A DNA stretch of 64,000 bases from Nostoc sp. 'Peltigera membranacea cyanobiont' N6 (lineage in GTDB: Bacteria > Cyanobacteriota > Cyanobacteriia > Cyanobacteriales > Nostocaceae). Below, one piece after another: positions 1 to 8,474 of the stretch (positions are counted from its first letter, which is position 1; each line of letters opens with the position of its first letter). Where the stretch lies: the NCBI RefSeq assembly GCF_002949735.1, contig NZ_CP026681.1, positions 7,408,501-7,472,500 of the forward strand, read 5' to 3'. Made by a program: the position numbers and the translations under genes. The notes under the pieces were generated by a model that did no database searches, was not told the origin of the DNA, and saw nothing but the letters and a program-made list of their open reading frames with translations.

Positions 1-364
1 CATCTCTGCTTTCTAAGGGGGGTAATTCACACCGTAGCCTTAAAAAGGGGGGAACTAGTGCCCCCTTTTTAAGGCAGGGCTGTTTCATTCCATTTCAAAC
101 AGGATTTGTCAAGATAGTTAGCGAAAAAAATGTAAGTGAGGGTGACGAGAAGATGAACTTTTAAGCGCTTGAACAACAGTAAAATTCTTCATTTTCTTGG
201 CACGCTGGTAACAAAACAATCAGTTTTAAATCGCTATAACCCTTGATATTTAGCGCTCTTTAGGGAATGAAACAGCCCTGCTTTTTAAGGGGGTTGGGGG
301 ATCTCAAACCAGGGTAAATCGAGTGTTTGATCTGAAGTTGACACTAAAACCTATTAGATTTTAC
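1..364. repeat. Gene-free repeat region with an inverted-repeat element
   Basis: No gene is visible. An 18-bp perfect inverted repeat (GCAGGGCTGTTTCATTCC at 74-91, its complement at 264-281) flanks about 170 bp, with C/T-rich then A/G-rich tracts outside each arm. The right half (about 200-290) resembles a second stretch at 52179-52270. Read on the minus strand, the interior gives a protein-like stretch broken by a stop, so it may be a decayed transposase tail rather than a simple MITE. Further CCCCCTT/AAGGGGG tracts lie at 16-65 and 285-300. Confidence 0.55.
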
Positions 365-805
365 TCAACTCCCGATCGCACCCGATACCCCATTCATAGA
401 TCCATTTGCAGAAGAAACCTCAACAGAATCGGCTGCTAAAGAATTGGTGGGTTTGGAATTGCCTAGTACGCTTCGCTTCTTCTTGGTATTACCTCGTCTA
501 GCACCACCCGCCATCTCGTATTCTGGGCTGGTTTTACCGTAACGGCTGCCAACTCCTAGTAACATTTGTTCTGACATCGCTATTACAGTCTTTTCGGCGT
601 TATTCACATCATCTGTAAGTTTGTCAATGGTAGATAATGCAGTGTTGTAAGCAGCAAGCTTAGACCGGAGATCGTTAATTGTCACCGTGTAAGCTTGGAT
701 AGTCAATCCTTCGCCAAAGTCAAGTTCTACACTGATAGATTGTAAACTTTCAATCCGGCGATCGGCTCGTTCTAAAGCGGTGGAATTTCTTTTACGACGT
801 GCCAT
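365..805 (-). CDS. Hypothetical protein, 146 aa
   Basis: I do not recognise this family. The protein starts with a basic stretch (MARRKRNSTALERADRR). Residues 20-50 include a short hydrophobic/acidic segment, and residues 50-80 are a probable helix or coiled coil. After a basic GNTKKKR patch the C-terminus is low in complexity and rich in Ser, Gly and Ala. There is no signal peptide or membrane segment. The gene stands alone between repeat-rich stretches with no operon partner. Codon use and a continuous frame of this length make a real gene likely, but nothing in the sequence tells its function. Confidence 0.6.
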   Translation of the reverse strand: MARRKRNSTALERADRRIESLQSISVELDFGEGLTIQAYTVTINDLRSKLAAYNTALSTIDKLTDDVNNAEKTVIAMSEQMLLGVGSRYGKTSPEYEMAGGARRGNTKKKRSVLGNSKPTNSLAADSVEVSSANGSMNGVSGAIGS

Positions 806-927
806 AATGCATCTCTGCTATTAAGTTAATAGTACTTTTTTATACCAAAATGGTTCTAATTGTCATGGGAAAATATAGCAAATAAGTTGCAATTATATTT
901 CTCAAAATGTAGTTAATTTCACTTAGA

Positions 928-1176
928 CTATATCCTATTTGCAGTATTAAAGAGATTCATAAGTTCGTTACAACAATTGCTGCAATGATTTAAGCCTTTC
1001 TTATACATGAAATAGCATTTGTTGCAAAGCATTAAACAATTGCAGCAACGACTTATACATTTGCAAGAAAAACTTAAGCCTTTCTTATACATAGAAAAGC
1101 ATTTGTTGCAAAGTATTAAGCGTTTGCAGCAACGGCTTATACATTTGCAAGAAAAACTTAAGCCTTTCTTATACAT
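928..1176 (-). CDS. Possible Cys-rich repeat protein, 82 aa (doubtful)
   Basis: This open frame lies over the 84-bp tandem repeat. Each repeat gives 28 residues with the pattern CKCISRCC...LCNKC, so about one residue in five is cysteine, as in small metal-binding proteins. The repeat length is a multiple of three and no stop falls in any unit. Against a real gene: there is no clear ribosome binding site before the ATG at 1176, the differences between units mostly change the amino acid, and the frame may simply be open by chance in a noncoding repeat. No known family is recognised. Confidence 0.25.
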   Translation of the reverse strand: MYKKGLSFSCKCISRCCKRLILCNKCFSMYKKGLSFSCKCISRCCNCLMLCNKCYFMYKKGLNHCSNCCNELMNLFNTANRI

Positions 1177-1180
1177 GAAG
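992..1180. repeat. 84-bp tandem direct repeat, two full units plus a partial third
   Basis: Unit 1 covers 992-1075, unit 2 covers 1076-1159 and a partial third copy starts at 1160. All begin AAGCCTTTCTTATACAT. The full units differ by about a dozen substitutions and no indels. Within each unit the motif CTTATACATT recurs and GCAGCAACG forms part of an imperfect subrepeat. Confidence 0.9.
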
Positions 1181-1341
1181 TAATCTTAGCTGCAAAGGTT
1201 TAAATTTTTACAGCTTCAAGCCTAATAGCGCAGGCGTAGCCCGTCGTAGACATCGCTTTCAATACGGTTCGGTTAAGCAAAGACGCGATAAATCGCCGTC
1301 TCTACAATAATTTTTATTTGAACTTTTAACGTATCTACCTT

Positions 1342-4300
1342 CTAAACTGTCACACCTTCCAACTCTTCATCCGTTAACTCATATAACTGACGCAACTTAT
1401 CTAACTTATCACCATCAGCTTCCCAGAAACCCCGCCCATGCGCTTCTAACATTCTCCCTAAAATATTGCGGAAAGCTTCAGGATTTGCCTTCCGTAATTT
1501 ATCCGCCATCTCTGCGTCTAACGCATAAGTATCAGCCGCTTGGTCATAAACCCAATCATCGGTAAAATCGGCAGTACCACCCCAACCAATCAACGCCGTC
1601 ATCCGTTGAGAAATTTCAAAAGCACCACCAGAACCTTGATTCGCCATCGCTTGCGCCCATTTGGGATTTACCAACTTCGTGCGATACTCCATTCGCAGCA
1701 AATCGTCTAAATTGCGCGGTGTCGTATCCTTCGAGAAACTTTCCACAAAGCTAGTTGTCACCTTCTTACCGCTTTGTTTTTCTGCTGCCTTTTTCAAACC
1801 GCCCGTATTGGCGTAATATTCTTGAATATCAGTTAAACCATATTCTACCGAATCGATTTCTTGAACAATGCGATCGCTAGTTTTTAACAGAGTATTCAAA
1901 ACTTCCGGTCTAGCTTGACCTTTATCTTCTCTCCCGTAGCTGAATACATTGCGACTCTGCCAAGTATTACCCAAATCCTCACCAGATTCCCAGTTACCAT
2001 CCACCACGCGATCGTTCACCAAAGAACCAAAATCACCCGCAGGATTAGAAAACAATCTCGCCGATGGATTTTCCACACCTTGGGCTTTTAAAGCCAAAGC
2101 GTGTCTTCTAATAAAATTGCGATCTTCCGGTTCATCAGCATCAGCCGCCCGTTGAAATAAATCATCCAACAATTCGATGATATTTACAAAACTATCCCGA
2201 AAAATCCCAGACAAATTACCCAACACATCAATCCGGGGATGTCCAACCTCAGCCAACGGCTTCAACTCATAACGAACAACCCTACCAGTTCCTTCCTTAA
2301 TAGGTTCAGCCCCCACCAACTCCAACAGAATCCCCAAAGATTCACCCTTAGTTTTAATCGCATCCAACCCCCAAAGCATCACCGCCACCGTTTCAGGATA
2401 TTTCCCATATTCATCCAAATGCTGGGCAATAATTTTTTGGGCAACTTCCCGTCCCCGTTCATAAGCCGCAGGCGAAGGCATCCGATAAGGATCTAAAGCA
2501 TGAATATTCCTCCCAGTCGGCAAAACACCAGCCCCATCCCTTAATAAATCCCCACCAGGCGCAGGCGGAATATACTCCCCATTCAACCCCCTTAACAAAT
2601 TCGTTAACTCATCCGTAGACTGCATCAACAAATCCCTTATTAACCTTTCCTCCTCTTCGCGTCCTTCGCGCCTTCTCTGCGAGACGCTACGCGAACGCGG
2701 TTCGTTCTCCTCCTCCTCCCCCCCAAAATAAGCTTCCAAATACGACTCCAACTCCTCCTCACTCGGCTTTTCCCCCAAAGTATGCAACCCCGAAGAAAAC
2801 AACCGATTTTCTAAAACCTGCAAATATTCATACAACTCCACCAAATAATCATCAAAAGCGCGATCGCTAAACATCCGCACATTTTCAGGAGTAAACGCAA
2901 TCCCCAACCGTTTAGCATCCGCAAACGGACAATCTGCATCCAACCCAGAATCCACAATTTTCTTACAAATCCCTTCCTTCAAAACATAATTCTTTTGTGG
3001 ATCTTCCCGATACTCCGCAATCAAATCACGCAACGCCACCAATTCCTTATACAAACCTGCCCGCCCATAAGGAGGTACATTATGAGAAATCAATACACCA
3101 TAACCGCGACGTTTCGCCAACATCGATTCAGACGGATTATTCGCCGCATATATATATAGATTAGGCAAATTTCCTAACAGAATATCCGACCAAGAATAAC
3201 CAGTATTACCCAACGGAGAACCAGGCAACCATTCCACCGTTCCATGCATTCCAAAGTGAACTAAAGCATCAGCTTGAAACTCATTTTGCAGCCATTTATA
3301 ATAAGCTACATATTGCGGATGAGGCGTTAAATCTCGTTCAAACATTAAGCGCATCGGGTCGCCTTGTATCCCCAAAGGTGGTTGTACACCTATCCAGACA
3401 TTGCCTAATTGCACACCGCCAATCTGAAATTCATCGCCATAGGTTTTAATACCAGTTCCCGTGAGAGATTTCCATTGTTTTTCGATGCGGGAAGTTTGCA
3501 AATATCCCAACCATTTTTCTAGAGTGCGAACATTAACAGTACTTGTGGGGTGGGCATCTTGCCCGCCATTTAGGGGCAGGCGAGACGACTGCCCCACAAG
3601 AGGATTAGATTCATCTGCTTCTTTTACCCAGCGAATCAATTCTTCCCCATCGTCTGGTAAATCTCCGACGGTGTAACCTTGTTCTTTAAGTGCGTGGAGA
3701 AACTTCAGCAAACTACGCGGCACATTTAATAATGCAGCCGTCCCTACAGCCCCATAACCTGGCGGAAACCCATATAAAATAATGGCAATCTTGCGTTCCG
3801 ATGCAGGTTTTTGTCGCAAAGCTACCCAGCTTTTCACCCTATCAATTAATCGCTGCACTCGTTCGGGAATCAGATAAATATTTTCGCCCACCAAACCACC
3901 AAGGGGAATGGTATCAATTGCCCCATCTAATTCTGGTAAGGCGTACAACACCACACTTTGCAATCCGCCGACACCTTGGCGCGTCCACGAGTGAATATCT
4001 TGAATTAATAGTGGTGCGGCAACAATATAAGGTACATTCTTGGCTGTGAGAATGCGTTTTGCTACTTCTATTTGCCGGCCACCTTCCATTGAACCAGCCG
4101 GGCCACCCACCAGAGGAAAGCCAATTGTGGAAACGATCGCATCTACTTTAACTGCTTCACTAAATAGTGAGGGTGTTTCTATATTACCTAGTTGTCGTTG
4201 CTGAATTTCATAGTCGGTTGTCATTAAATCTCGTACCGCCACGTGTCCTTCTACGCCGTTGATGAAGATGGGTAAAGGAGTTAACCCGGCTTTTTCAAAA

Positions 4301-5103
4301 CTGCGAATTAGTTGGGGAATGTAGGGTAGTTTGGTGATGACATGTTTTCGGTAAAGTAAAATCCCCACAACAGGTTTTGTGGCGTGGCCATCTTGCCCGC
4401 CATTGTCAAAGGGCGGGCAAGATGCCCGCCCCACAAGATACCATTCTAAATATTCGCGGGGTGATTCAAAAAACCCTTGATAATCGGGATGGAGTAATCC
4501 GATATTGGGGGTTTCGATTAACGGCGGAATGTCGCCGACTTTTAAATCTAAGTATTTTTCTGCTAGTGTCCAAAATAATGAAGCGACGTTTTCTGTCCCG
4601 CCAGCATTCCAATAACCATAGATAATTAACCAGTTGCGTAAGTCTTGGACTTTTTGCACTGGGACATATTTCAGTAGTTTGGGGCCAATTTTTAAGAAGC
4701 TGATGTAACCAGCGAGTTTGTCTTCTTCTCGGCCGTTGCTAAATTTGTCGAGGATGAATTTAACTGGTTTGGGCATTCCTTTGGGCTTGTCGCCAATGGC
4801 AAAGTCACCCACCTTGGTTAAACTCATCAATTCTAAGGCTGACTCAAAGACTAGACGGATGGGAATTTGGGAAATGCGATCGCGCAACCACACAACCCGA
4901 TCGTAATCAAATAGCAGGCTACCGAAAAATACATCAGCGCCATCAAGGGCTGCTTCTACCTCGGCCCGTTGGCTGGTAAGATCGCGATCGCTAAATACCC
5001 GAATATCCAACTCAGGACAGCGAGAGTTAGCCAAAAAAGCGGCTTTTCTGTACAAGTCAGCGTTGAATGATTCAAACCCAGCAACCAAGACGATGCGTTT
5101 CAT
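1342..5103 (-). CDS. Magnesium/cobalt chelatase large subunit, BchH/ChlH/CobN family
   Basis: This is the large porphyrin-binding subunit of an ATP-dependent metal chelatase. Such subunits work with AAA+ (I/S-type) and D/T-type partners to insert Mg2+ or Co2+ into a tetrapyrrole. The 1253-residue protein has an N-terminal DUF3479-like domain (about 3-150) followed by the long CobN/Mg-chelatase domain to the C-terminus; the closing region GRGFWEADGDKLDKLRQLYE is typical of BchH. The N-terminus MKRIVLVAGFESFNADLYRK differs from canonical ChlH, so this is probably the second cyanobacterial paralogue, often annotated either as Mg-chelatase H or CobN. Three dispersed repeats are translated in frame (residues about 223-243, 502-521 and 800-812). 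No partner subunits are in the window. Metal specificity cannot be decided from the sequence. Confidence 0.9.
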   Translation of the reverse strand: MKRIVLVAGFESFNADLYRKAAFLANSRCPELDIRVFSDRDLTSQRAEVEAALDGADVFFGSLLFDYDRVVWLRDRISQIPIRLVFESALELMSLTKVGDFAIGDKPKGMPKPVKFILDKFSNGREEDKLAGYISFLKIGPKLLKYVPVQKVQDLRNWLIIYGYWNAGGTENVASLFWTLAEKYLDLKVGDIPPLIETPNIGLLHPDYQGFFESPREYLEWYLVGRASCPPFDNGGQDGHATKPVVGILLYRKHVITKLPYIPQLIRSFEKAGLTPLPIFINGVEGHVAVRDLMTTDYEIQQRQLGNIETPSLFSEAVKVDAIVSTIGFPLVGGPAGSMEGGRQIEVAKRILTAKNVPYIVAAPLLIQDIHSWTRQGVGGLQSVVLYALPELDGAIDTIPLGGLVGENIYLIPERVQRLIDRVKSWVALRQKPASERKIAIILYGFPPGYGAVGTAALLNVPRSLLKFLHALKEQGYTVGDLPDDGEELIRWVKEADESNPLVGQSSRLPLNGGQDAHPTSTVNVRTLEKWLGYLQTSRIEKQWKSLTGTGIKTYGDEFQIGGVQLGNVWIGVQPPLGIQGDPMRLMFERDLTPHPQYVAYYKWLQNEFQADALVHFGMHGTVEWLPGSPLGNTGYSWSDILLGNLPNLYIYAANNPSESMLAKRRGYGVLISHNVPPYGRAGLYKELVALRDLIAEYREDPQKNYVLKEGICKKIVDSGLDADCPFADAKRLGIAFTPENVRMFSDRAFDDYLVELYEYLQVLENRLFSSGLHTLGEKPSEEELESYLEAYFGGEEEENEPRSRSVSQRRREGREEEERLIRDLLMQSTDELTNLLRGLNGEYIPPAPGGDLLRDGAGVLPTGRNIHALDPYRMPSPAAYERGREVAQKIIAQHLDEYGKYPETVAVMLWGLDAIKTKGESLGILLELVGAEPIKEGTGRVVRYELKPLAEVGHPRIDVLGNLSGIFRDSFVNIIELLDDLFQRAADADEPEDRNFIRRHALALKAQGVENPSARLFSNPAGDFGSLVNDRVVDGNWESGEDLGNTWQSRNVFSYGREDKGQARPEVLNTLLKTSDRIVQEIDSVEYGLTDIQEYYANTGGLKKAAEKQSGKKVTTSFVESFSKDTTPRNLDDLLRMEYRTKLVNPKWAQAMANQGSGGAFEISQRMTALIGWGGTADFTDDWVYDQAADTYALDAEMADKLRKANPEAFRNILGRMLEAHGRGFWEADGDKLDKLRQLYELTDEELEGVTV
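2670..2706. repeat. Dispersed Nostoc-type repeat inside the chelatase gene
   Basis: The stretch contains GCGAGACGCTACGCGAACG, the core of a repeat family that recurs in related forms at 31124-31194, 35110-35150 and 49066-49140. It is read in frame as a basic Arg/Ser-rich insert (RSRSVSQRRREG) flanked by Glu runs at residues about 800-812. Confidence 0.75.
3542..3600. repeat. 59-bp palindromic repeat, in-frame copy 2
   Basis: The arms CTTGTGGGGTGGGCATC... and ...GACTGCCCCACAAG form an imperfect hairpin. It is the same family as 4377-4437. It is translated as part of the chelatase (SSRLPLNGGQDAHPTS), interrupting the region around residues 502-521. Confidence 0.9.
4377..4437. repeat. 61-bp palindromic repeat, in-frame copy 1
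   Basis: TTGTGGCGTGGCCATCTTGC pairs with the complement of GCAAGATGCCCGCCCCACAA. It is read through as RASCPPFDNGGQDGHATKP at residues about 223-243, immediately before the conserved segment PVVGILLYRKH. Confidence 0.9.
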
Positions 5104-5441
5104 GCCTATAAGCTACGAAATATTTCTTTACTTAAATCTTAAACGTGCTTTCAGGCTGATTGTTAAATATCTACCCACAGATTTCGGTCAATAATTTCTT
5201 AAAAGCTTCCTCAGCTAAAGAACTACGGGAATTTGTTACCAAGTTACTGAGTTCAATCTTTTAGCTGGGCGCTCCAGTTCTTTTGAAGCGTCATAATAGT
5301 CTCATCCAGGTGAGGATCTATTGCTACAAGCAAGTGGACGCAAAAAAAACCAAGTAGATTACGAAACATAAACAGGCTTAAAGCTCTTACTAATGACCAA
5401 TGACCAATGACCAATGACCAATGACAAAGGACAAAGGACAA
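5104..5441. other. Intergenic region between divergent genes; heptamer tandem repeat at its end
   Basis: This separates the chelatase gene (minus) from the phytochrome gene (plus), so both promoters should lie here; I see no confident -35/-10 pair. The right end is a short tandemly repeated repeat: four TGACCAA units (5394-5421) followed by three GACAAAG-type units running into the start of the phytochrome gene. A minus-strand open frame over it is only a translation of the repeat. Confidence 0.7.
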
Positions 5442-8400
5442 ATGACAGCCTCACTCACCCCTTTGGGACTAACGGCTTTAGAAGTGTGCAGTGATGAATC
5501 GGTGTATGCTCCCGGTCATATTCAGCCGCATGGAATATTGGTGATGCTGCAAGAGCCACAGCTGACAATTTTACAGATTAGTGAAAATGCGGAACAGTTT
5601 TTTGGGATTTCGGCAGAAGCATTACTGGGTAAACCCTTACGACGGTTGTTTTCCCGCGCTCAAGTGCAGCGACTTGCTGGTTACCTGACTGAAGATAATC
5701 TAGAACTTGGCAATCCGTTTAAGCTAAAAACACGGCGGAAGGTTGCCCAGACCGATTGGCAACGAAAAAATCAGACATTCAGAGGTGTAATGCACCGGAT
5801 GGTAGATGGGTTGATCTTGGAACTAGAACCTCAGCGATCCATCAAAAGCACCCACTCAATCCAGTTCTATCGCCGCCTGCAAGCTGCGATCGCTAATCTT
5901 CGTAATGCTACTAACGTGACGAATCTAGCCCAAATCCTTGCCAAAGAGGTGAAAGCGATGACTGGGTTCGATCGGGTGATGATCTACCGCTTTGAGGCAG
6001 ACGATAGTGGTGTGGTGATTGCCCAAGAGAAACAGACGCATTTAGAAACCTATCTGGGACTGCACTATTTGGCAATAGATGTTTCTGCACCAGCCCACAA
6101 ATTGTTTTACCGCAATCGAATGCGATTCATTCCCGATGTCAATTACACTCCTGTGTCGCTGATTCCCACCAACCATCCTCTGACAGATGCACCCCTCGAT
6201 CTAAGTAATTCTCTGTTACGGGGAGTGTCACCCTGTCACGTTGAATACTTACAGAATATGGGGGTTGCTGGGTCGATGACGATTTCGTTGCTCGACGACA
6301 AACACCTCTGGGGATTAATTGCCTGTCACCATTACAGCCCGAAGCTAGTGGATTATGAAACTCGCAAAGCCTGTGAGTTTTTAGGACAGTTTGCCTCAAT
6401 CGAACTGGTGCATCAGCAAGAACGAGAATTGCAGATTTACCGAACGCAGGTGAAAACAATTCAGGATGAACTGCAACAGAAGTTATTGCAGGATGCCAAT
6501 TTGCTTGAGCAAGTTTTTAGCCGAAACTCTTCTCAATTACTGGATCTAGTTCATGCTCAAGGAGCCGCGATTTTGCTTGATGGTCATCTGATATTAGTTG
6601 GTCAAACGCCATCGGATACCCAGGTGCAGCAACTTGTGACATGGTTGGTGCAACACAACGAAGAACGAGTGTTTGCTACCGATTCCCTCTCACGTTTATA
6701 TCTACAAGCAAAAGCATTTAAAGATCGAGCTAGCGGCATCTTAGCAATTTCCATCTTATTCAACCATGTCAAGCAAAAGTCTTACCACATTCTCTGGTTT
6801 CGATCGGAGCAAATCCAGACGGTGAATTGGGCGGGAAACCCCCAGGATGCAGTCACCATCAACGAAATTGGCGAGATGCATTTGTGTCCCCGCAAGTCCT
6901 TTGAAGTGTGGAAAGAAACCGTGCGAGAAACTTCCTTGCCTTGGAAAGTTGCCGAACTAGAAGCCGCCAGTGAGATGCGAAATACGCTGATGTTGGTAGT
7001 ACTGGAGTTTTCCCAGACAGCTTTAGAACAAGCCGCAGAACAAGCTGCGATCGCTAACCGCGCCAAAAGTCAATTCCTCGCTAAAATGAGCCACGAACTC
7101 AGAACTCCCCTGAATGCCATTTTGGGATTTACTCAGTTGATGAATCGTAGCGACGCAATTCCATCTGAATTTCAAGAACATTTAGGGATCGTCAGCCGCA
7201 GTGGAGAACACTTACTAACCCTGATCAATGATGTGTTGGAAATGTCTAAAATTGAAGCGGGTCAGTTACAGCTAACAGAAAACTGTTTTGATTTGCATCA
7301 GCTAATTCACTCCATCATCGATATGGTTGCCCTCAAAGCTTTAGAGAAAAGAATCGATCTGATTGCAGAGCAGCATCCCAACGTTCCTCGCTATGTGTAT
7401 GGTGACGAATCAAAACTACGCCAAATTCTGCTCAACCTATTAACCAATGCGATCAAATTTACGACAACAGGTAGTGTCACCCTGCGATTACAAGCTTTCG
7501 TCAATTCACTTAATTCAAAACAACGCAGTTCCTCTGATTCCAAAGCAATTATCACCCTTCATTTGGAAGTTGAAGATACTGGATGTGGCATCGCTCAGTC
7601 TGATATAGAGAATGTGTTTGAAGCCTTCATGCAAACAGAAGAAGGTCGCCATGCTAAAGGTACAGGCTTAGGCTTATCGATTAGCCGTCAATTTGCCCGG
7701 TTAATGGGTGGTGATATTACAGTGCAAAGCACCTTGAGTCAAGAGTCAACTTTCATTTGTGAGGTTTTACTGAGTCTGGTAAACTCAGTGGATATCATTG
7801 CCTCCCAAACGCCTCGCGCTGTTATCGGTTTGGAAGCGGGACAGCCAAATTATCGCATTCTGGTAGTGGAAGACTTTAGAGAAAATCGCCAGTTACTCGT
7901 CAGGCTATTGGAATCAGTTGGGTTCGAGGTATGTGCAGCCAAAAACGGCAGCGAAGCGATCGCTCTGTGGTCAGAATGGCAACCACACCTGATTTTGATG
8001 GACATTCAAATGCCGGGAATTGATGGCTATGAAACTACCCAGCAAATTCGAGACACACAAGCAGGTAAAGATGTAGTGATTATTGCGCTGACAGCCTATG
8101 CCTTTGAGGAAGATTACACCACTAGCATTCAGTCAGGCTGCAATGACCATATCACCAAACCATTTCTAGAAACTGTTCTATTTGATAAAATGGCACACTA
8201 CTTAGGAGTCCGTTACCGCTACCGCGAAGAAGCTTTATCGGAGTTAGATCGGAAATCCCTAAGTGCCAAAGATTTTCAGGTAATGCCGCCAGAGTGGATT
8301 ATTCAGGTGCATCAAGCAGCACTCGATCTCAACGATGCCGAACTCTACAATCTCATCGCTCAAATCCCCAACCAGGAGCAAGTTCTCGCCAATGCCCTGA

Positions 8401-8474
8401 AATATCTGGTCGATAACTTCCAGCTAGAAGCGATCGCAACTCTAACCCAAATTCACGAAAACGACTGTGGCTAA
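5442..8474 (+). CDS. Phytochrome hybrid histidine kinase (PAS-GAF-PHY-HisKA-HATPase-REC)
   Basis: Red/far-red type photoreceptor kinase of about 1010 residues. Order: PAS-2 (about 10-115), GAF (about 130-310), PHY (about 315-510, with the PRxSF tongue motif), HisKA with phospho-acceptor His551 in KMSHELRTPLN, HATPase (N box NAIKF, GTGLGLS) and a C-terminal receiver with Asp854 in LMDIQMPGIDGYE. Both classical bilin cysteines are present: Cys16 in the position used by biliverdin-binding bacteriophytochromes (EVCSDES...IQPHG) and Cys265 in the Cph1-type site (SPCHVEYLQNMGV). The usual DIP motif reads Asp-Val-Ser (213-215). Start: the ATG at 5442 follows AAAGGA; an in-frame ATG at 5421 lies inside the heptamer repeat and is less likely. 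The stop overlaps the next gene by 8 bp. Confidence 0.93.
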   Translation: MTASLTPLGLTALEVCSDESVYAPGHIQPHGILVMLQEPQLTILQISENAEQFFGISAEALLGKPLRRLFSRAQVQRLAGYLTEDNLELGNPFKLKTRRKVAQTDWQRKNQTFRGVMHRMVDGLILELEPQRSIKSTHSIQFYRRLQAAIANLRNATNVTNLAQILAKEVKAMTGFDRVMIYRFEADDSGVVIAQEKQTHLETYLGLHYLAIDVSAPAHKLFYRNRMRFIPDVNYTPVSLIPTNHPLTDAPLDLSNSLLRGVSPCHVEYLQNMGVAGSMTISLLDDKHLWGLIACHHYSPKLVDYETRKACEFLGQFASIELVHQQERELQIYRTQVKTIQDELQQKLLQDANLLEQVFSRNSSQLLDLVHAQGAAILLDGHLILVGQTPSDTQVQQLVTWLVQHNEERVFATDSLSRLYLQAKAFKDRASGILAISILFNHVKQKSYHILWFRSEQIQTVNWAGNPQDAVTINEIGEMHLCPRKSFEVWKETVRETSLPWKVAELEAASEMRNTLMLVVLEFSQTALEQAAEQAAIANRAKSQFLAKMSHELRTPLNAILGFTQLMNRSDAIPSEFQEHLGIVSRSGEHLLTLINDVLEMSKIEAGQLQLTENCFDLHQLIHSIIDMVALKALEKRIDLIAEQHPNVPRYVYGDESKLRQILLNLLTNAIKFTTTGSVTLRLQAFVNSLNSKQRSSSDSKAIITLHLEVEDTGCGIAQSDIENVFEAFMQTEEGRHAKGTGLGLSISRQFARLMGGDITVQSTLSQESTFICEVLLSLVNSVDIIASQTPRAVIGLEAGQPNYRILVVEDFRENRQLLVRLLESVGFEVCAAKNGSEAIALWSEWQPHLILMDIQMPGIDGYETTQQIRDTQAGKDVVIIALTAYAFEEDYTTSIQSGCNDHITKPFLETVLFDKMAHYLGVRYRYREEALSELDRKSLSAKDFQVMPPEWIIQVHQAALDLNDAELYNLIAQIPNQEQVLANALKYLVDNFQLEAIATLTQIHENDCG

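Noticed and set aside
992..1180. 84-bp repeats considered as CRISPR or origin iterons
   Set aside because: Units are directly adjacent with no spacers, and no dnaA/rep-type gene lies nearby.
1222..1315. Dispersed repeat with GTAGAGACGGCGATTT-like pieces considered as a gene
   Set aside because: No stable frame; it is a degraded Nostoc repeat.
5253..5441. 62-residue minus-strand frame starting MSFVLCHWSLVIGHWS
   Set aside because: It is only the translation of the TGACCAA/GACAAAG heptamer repeat.
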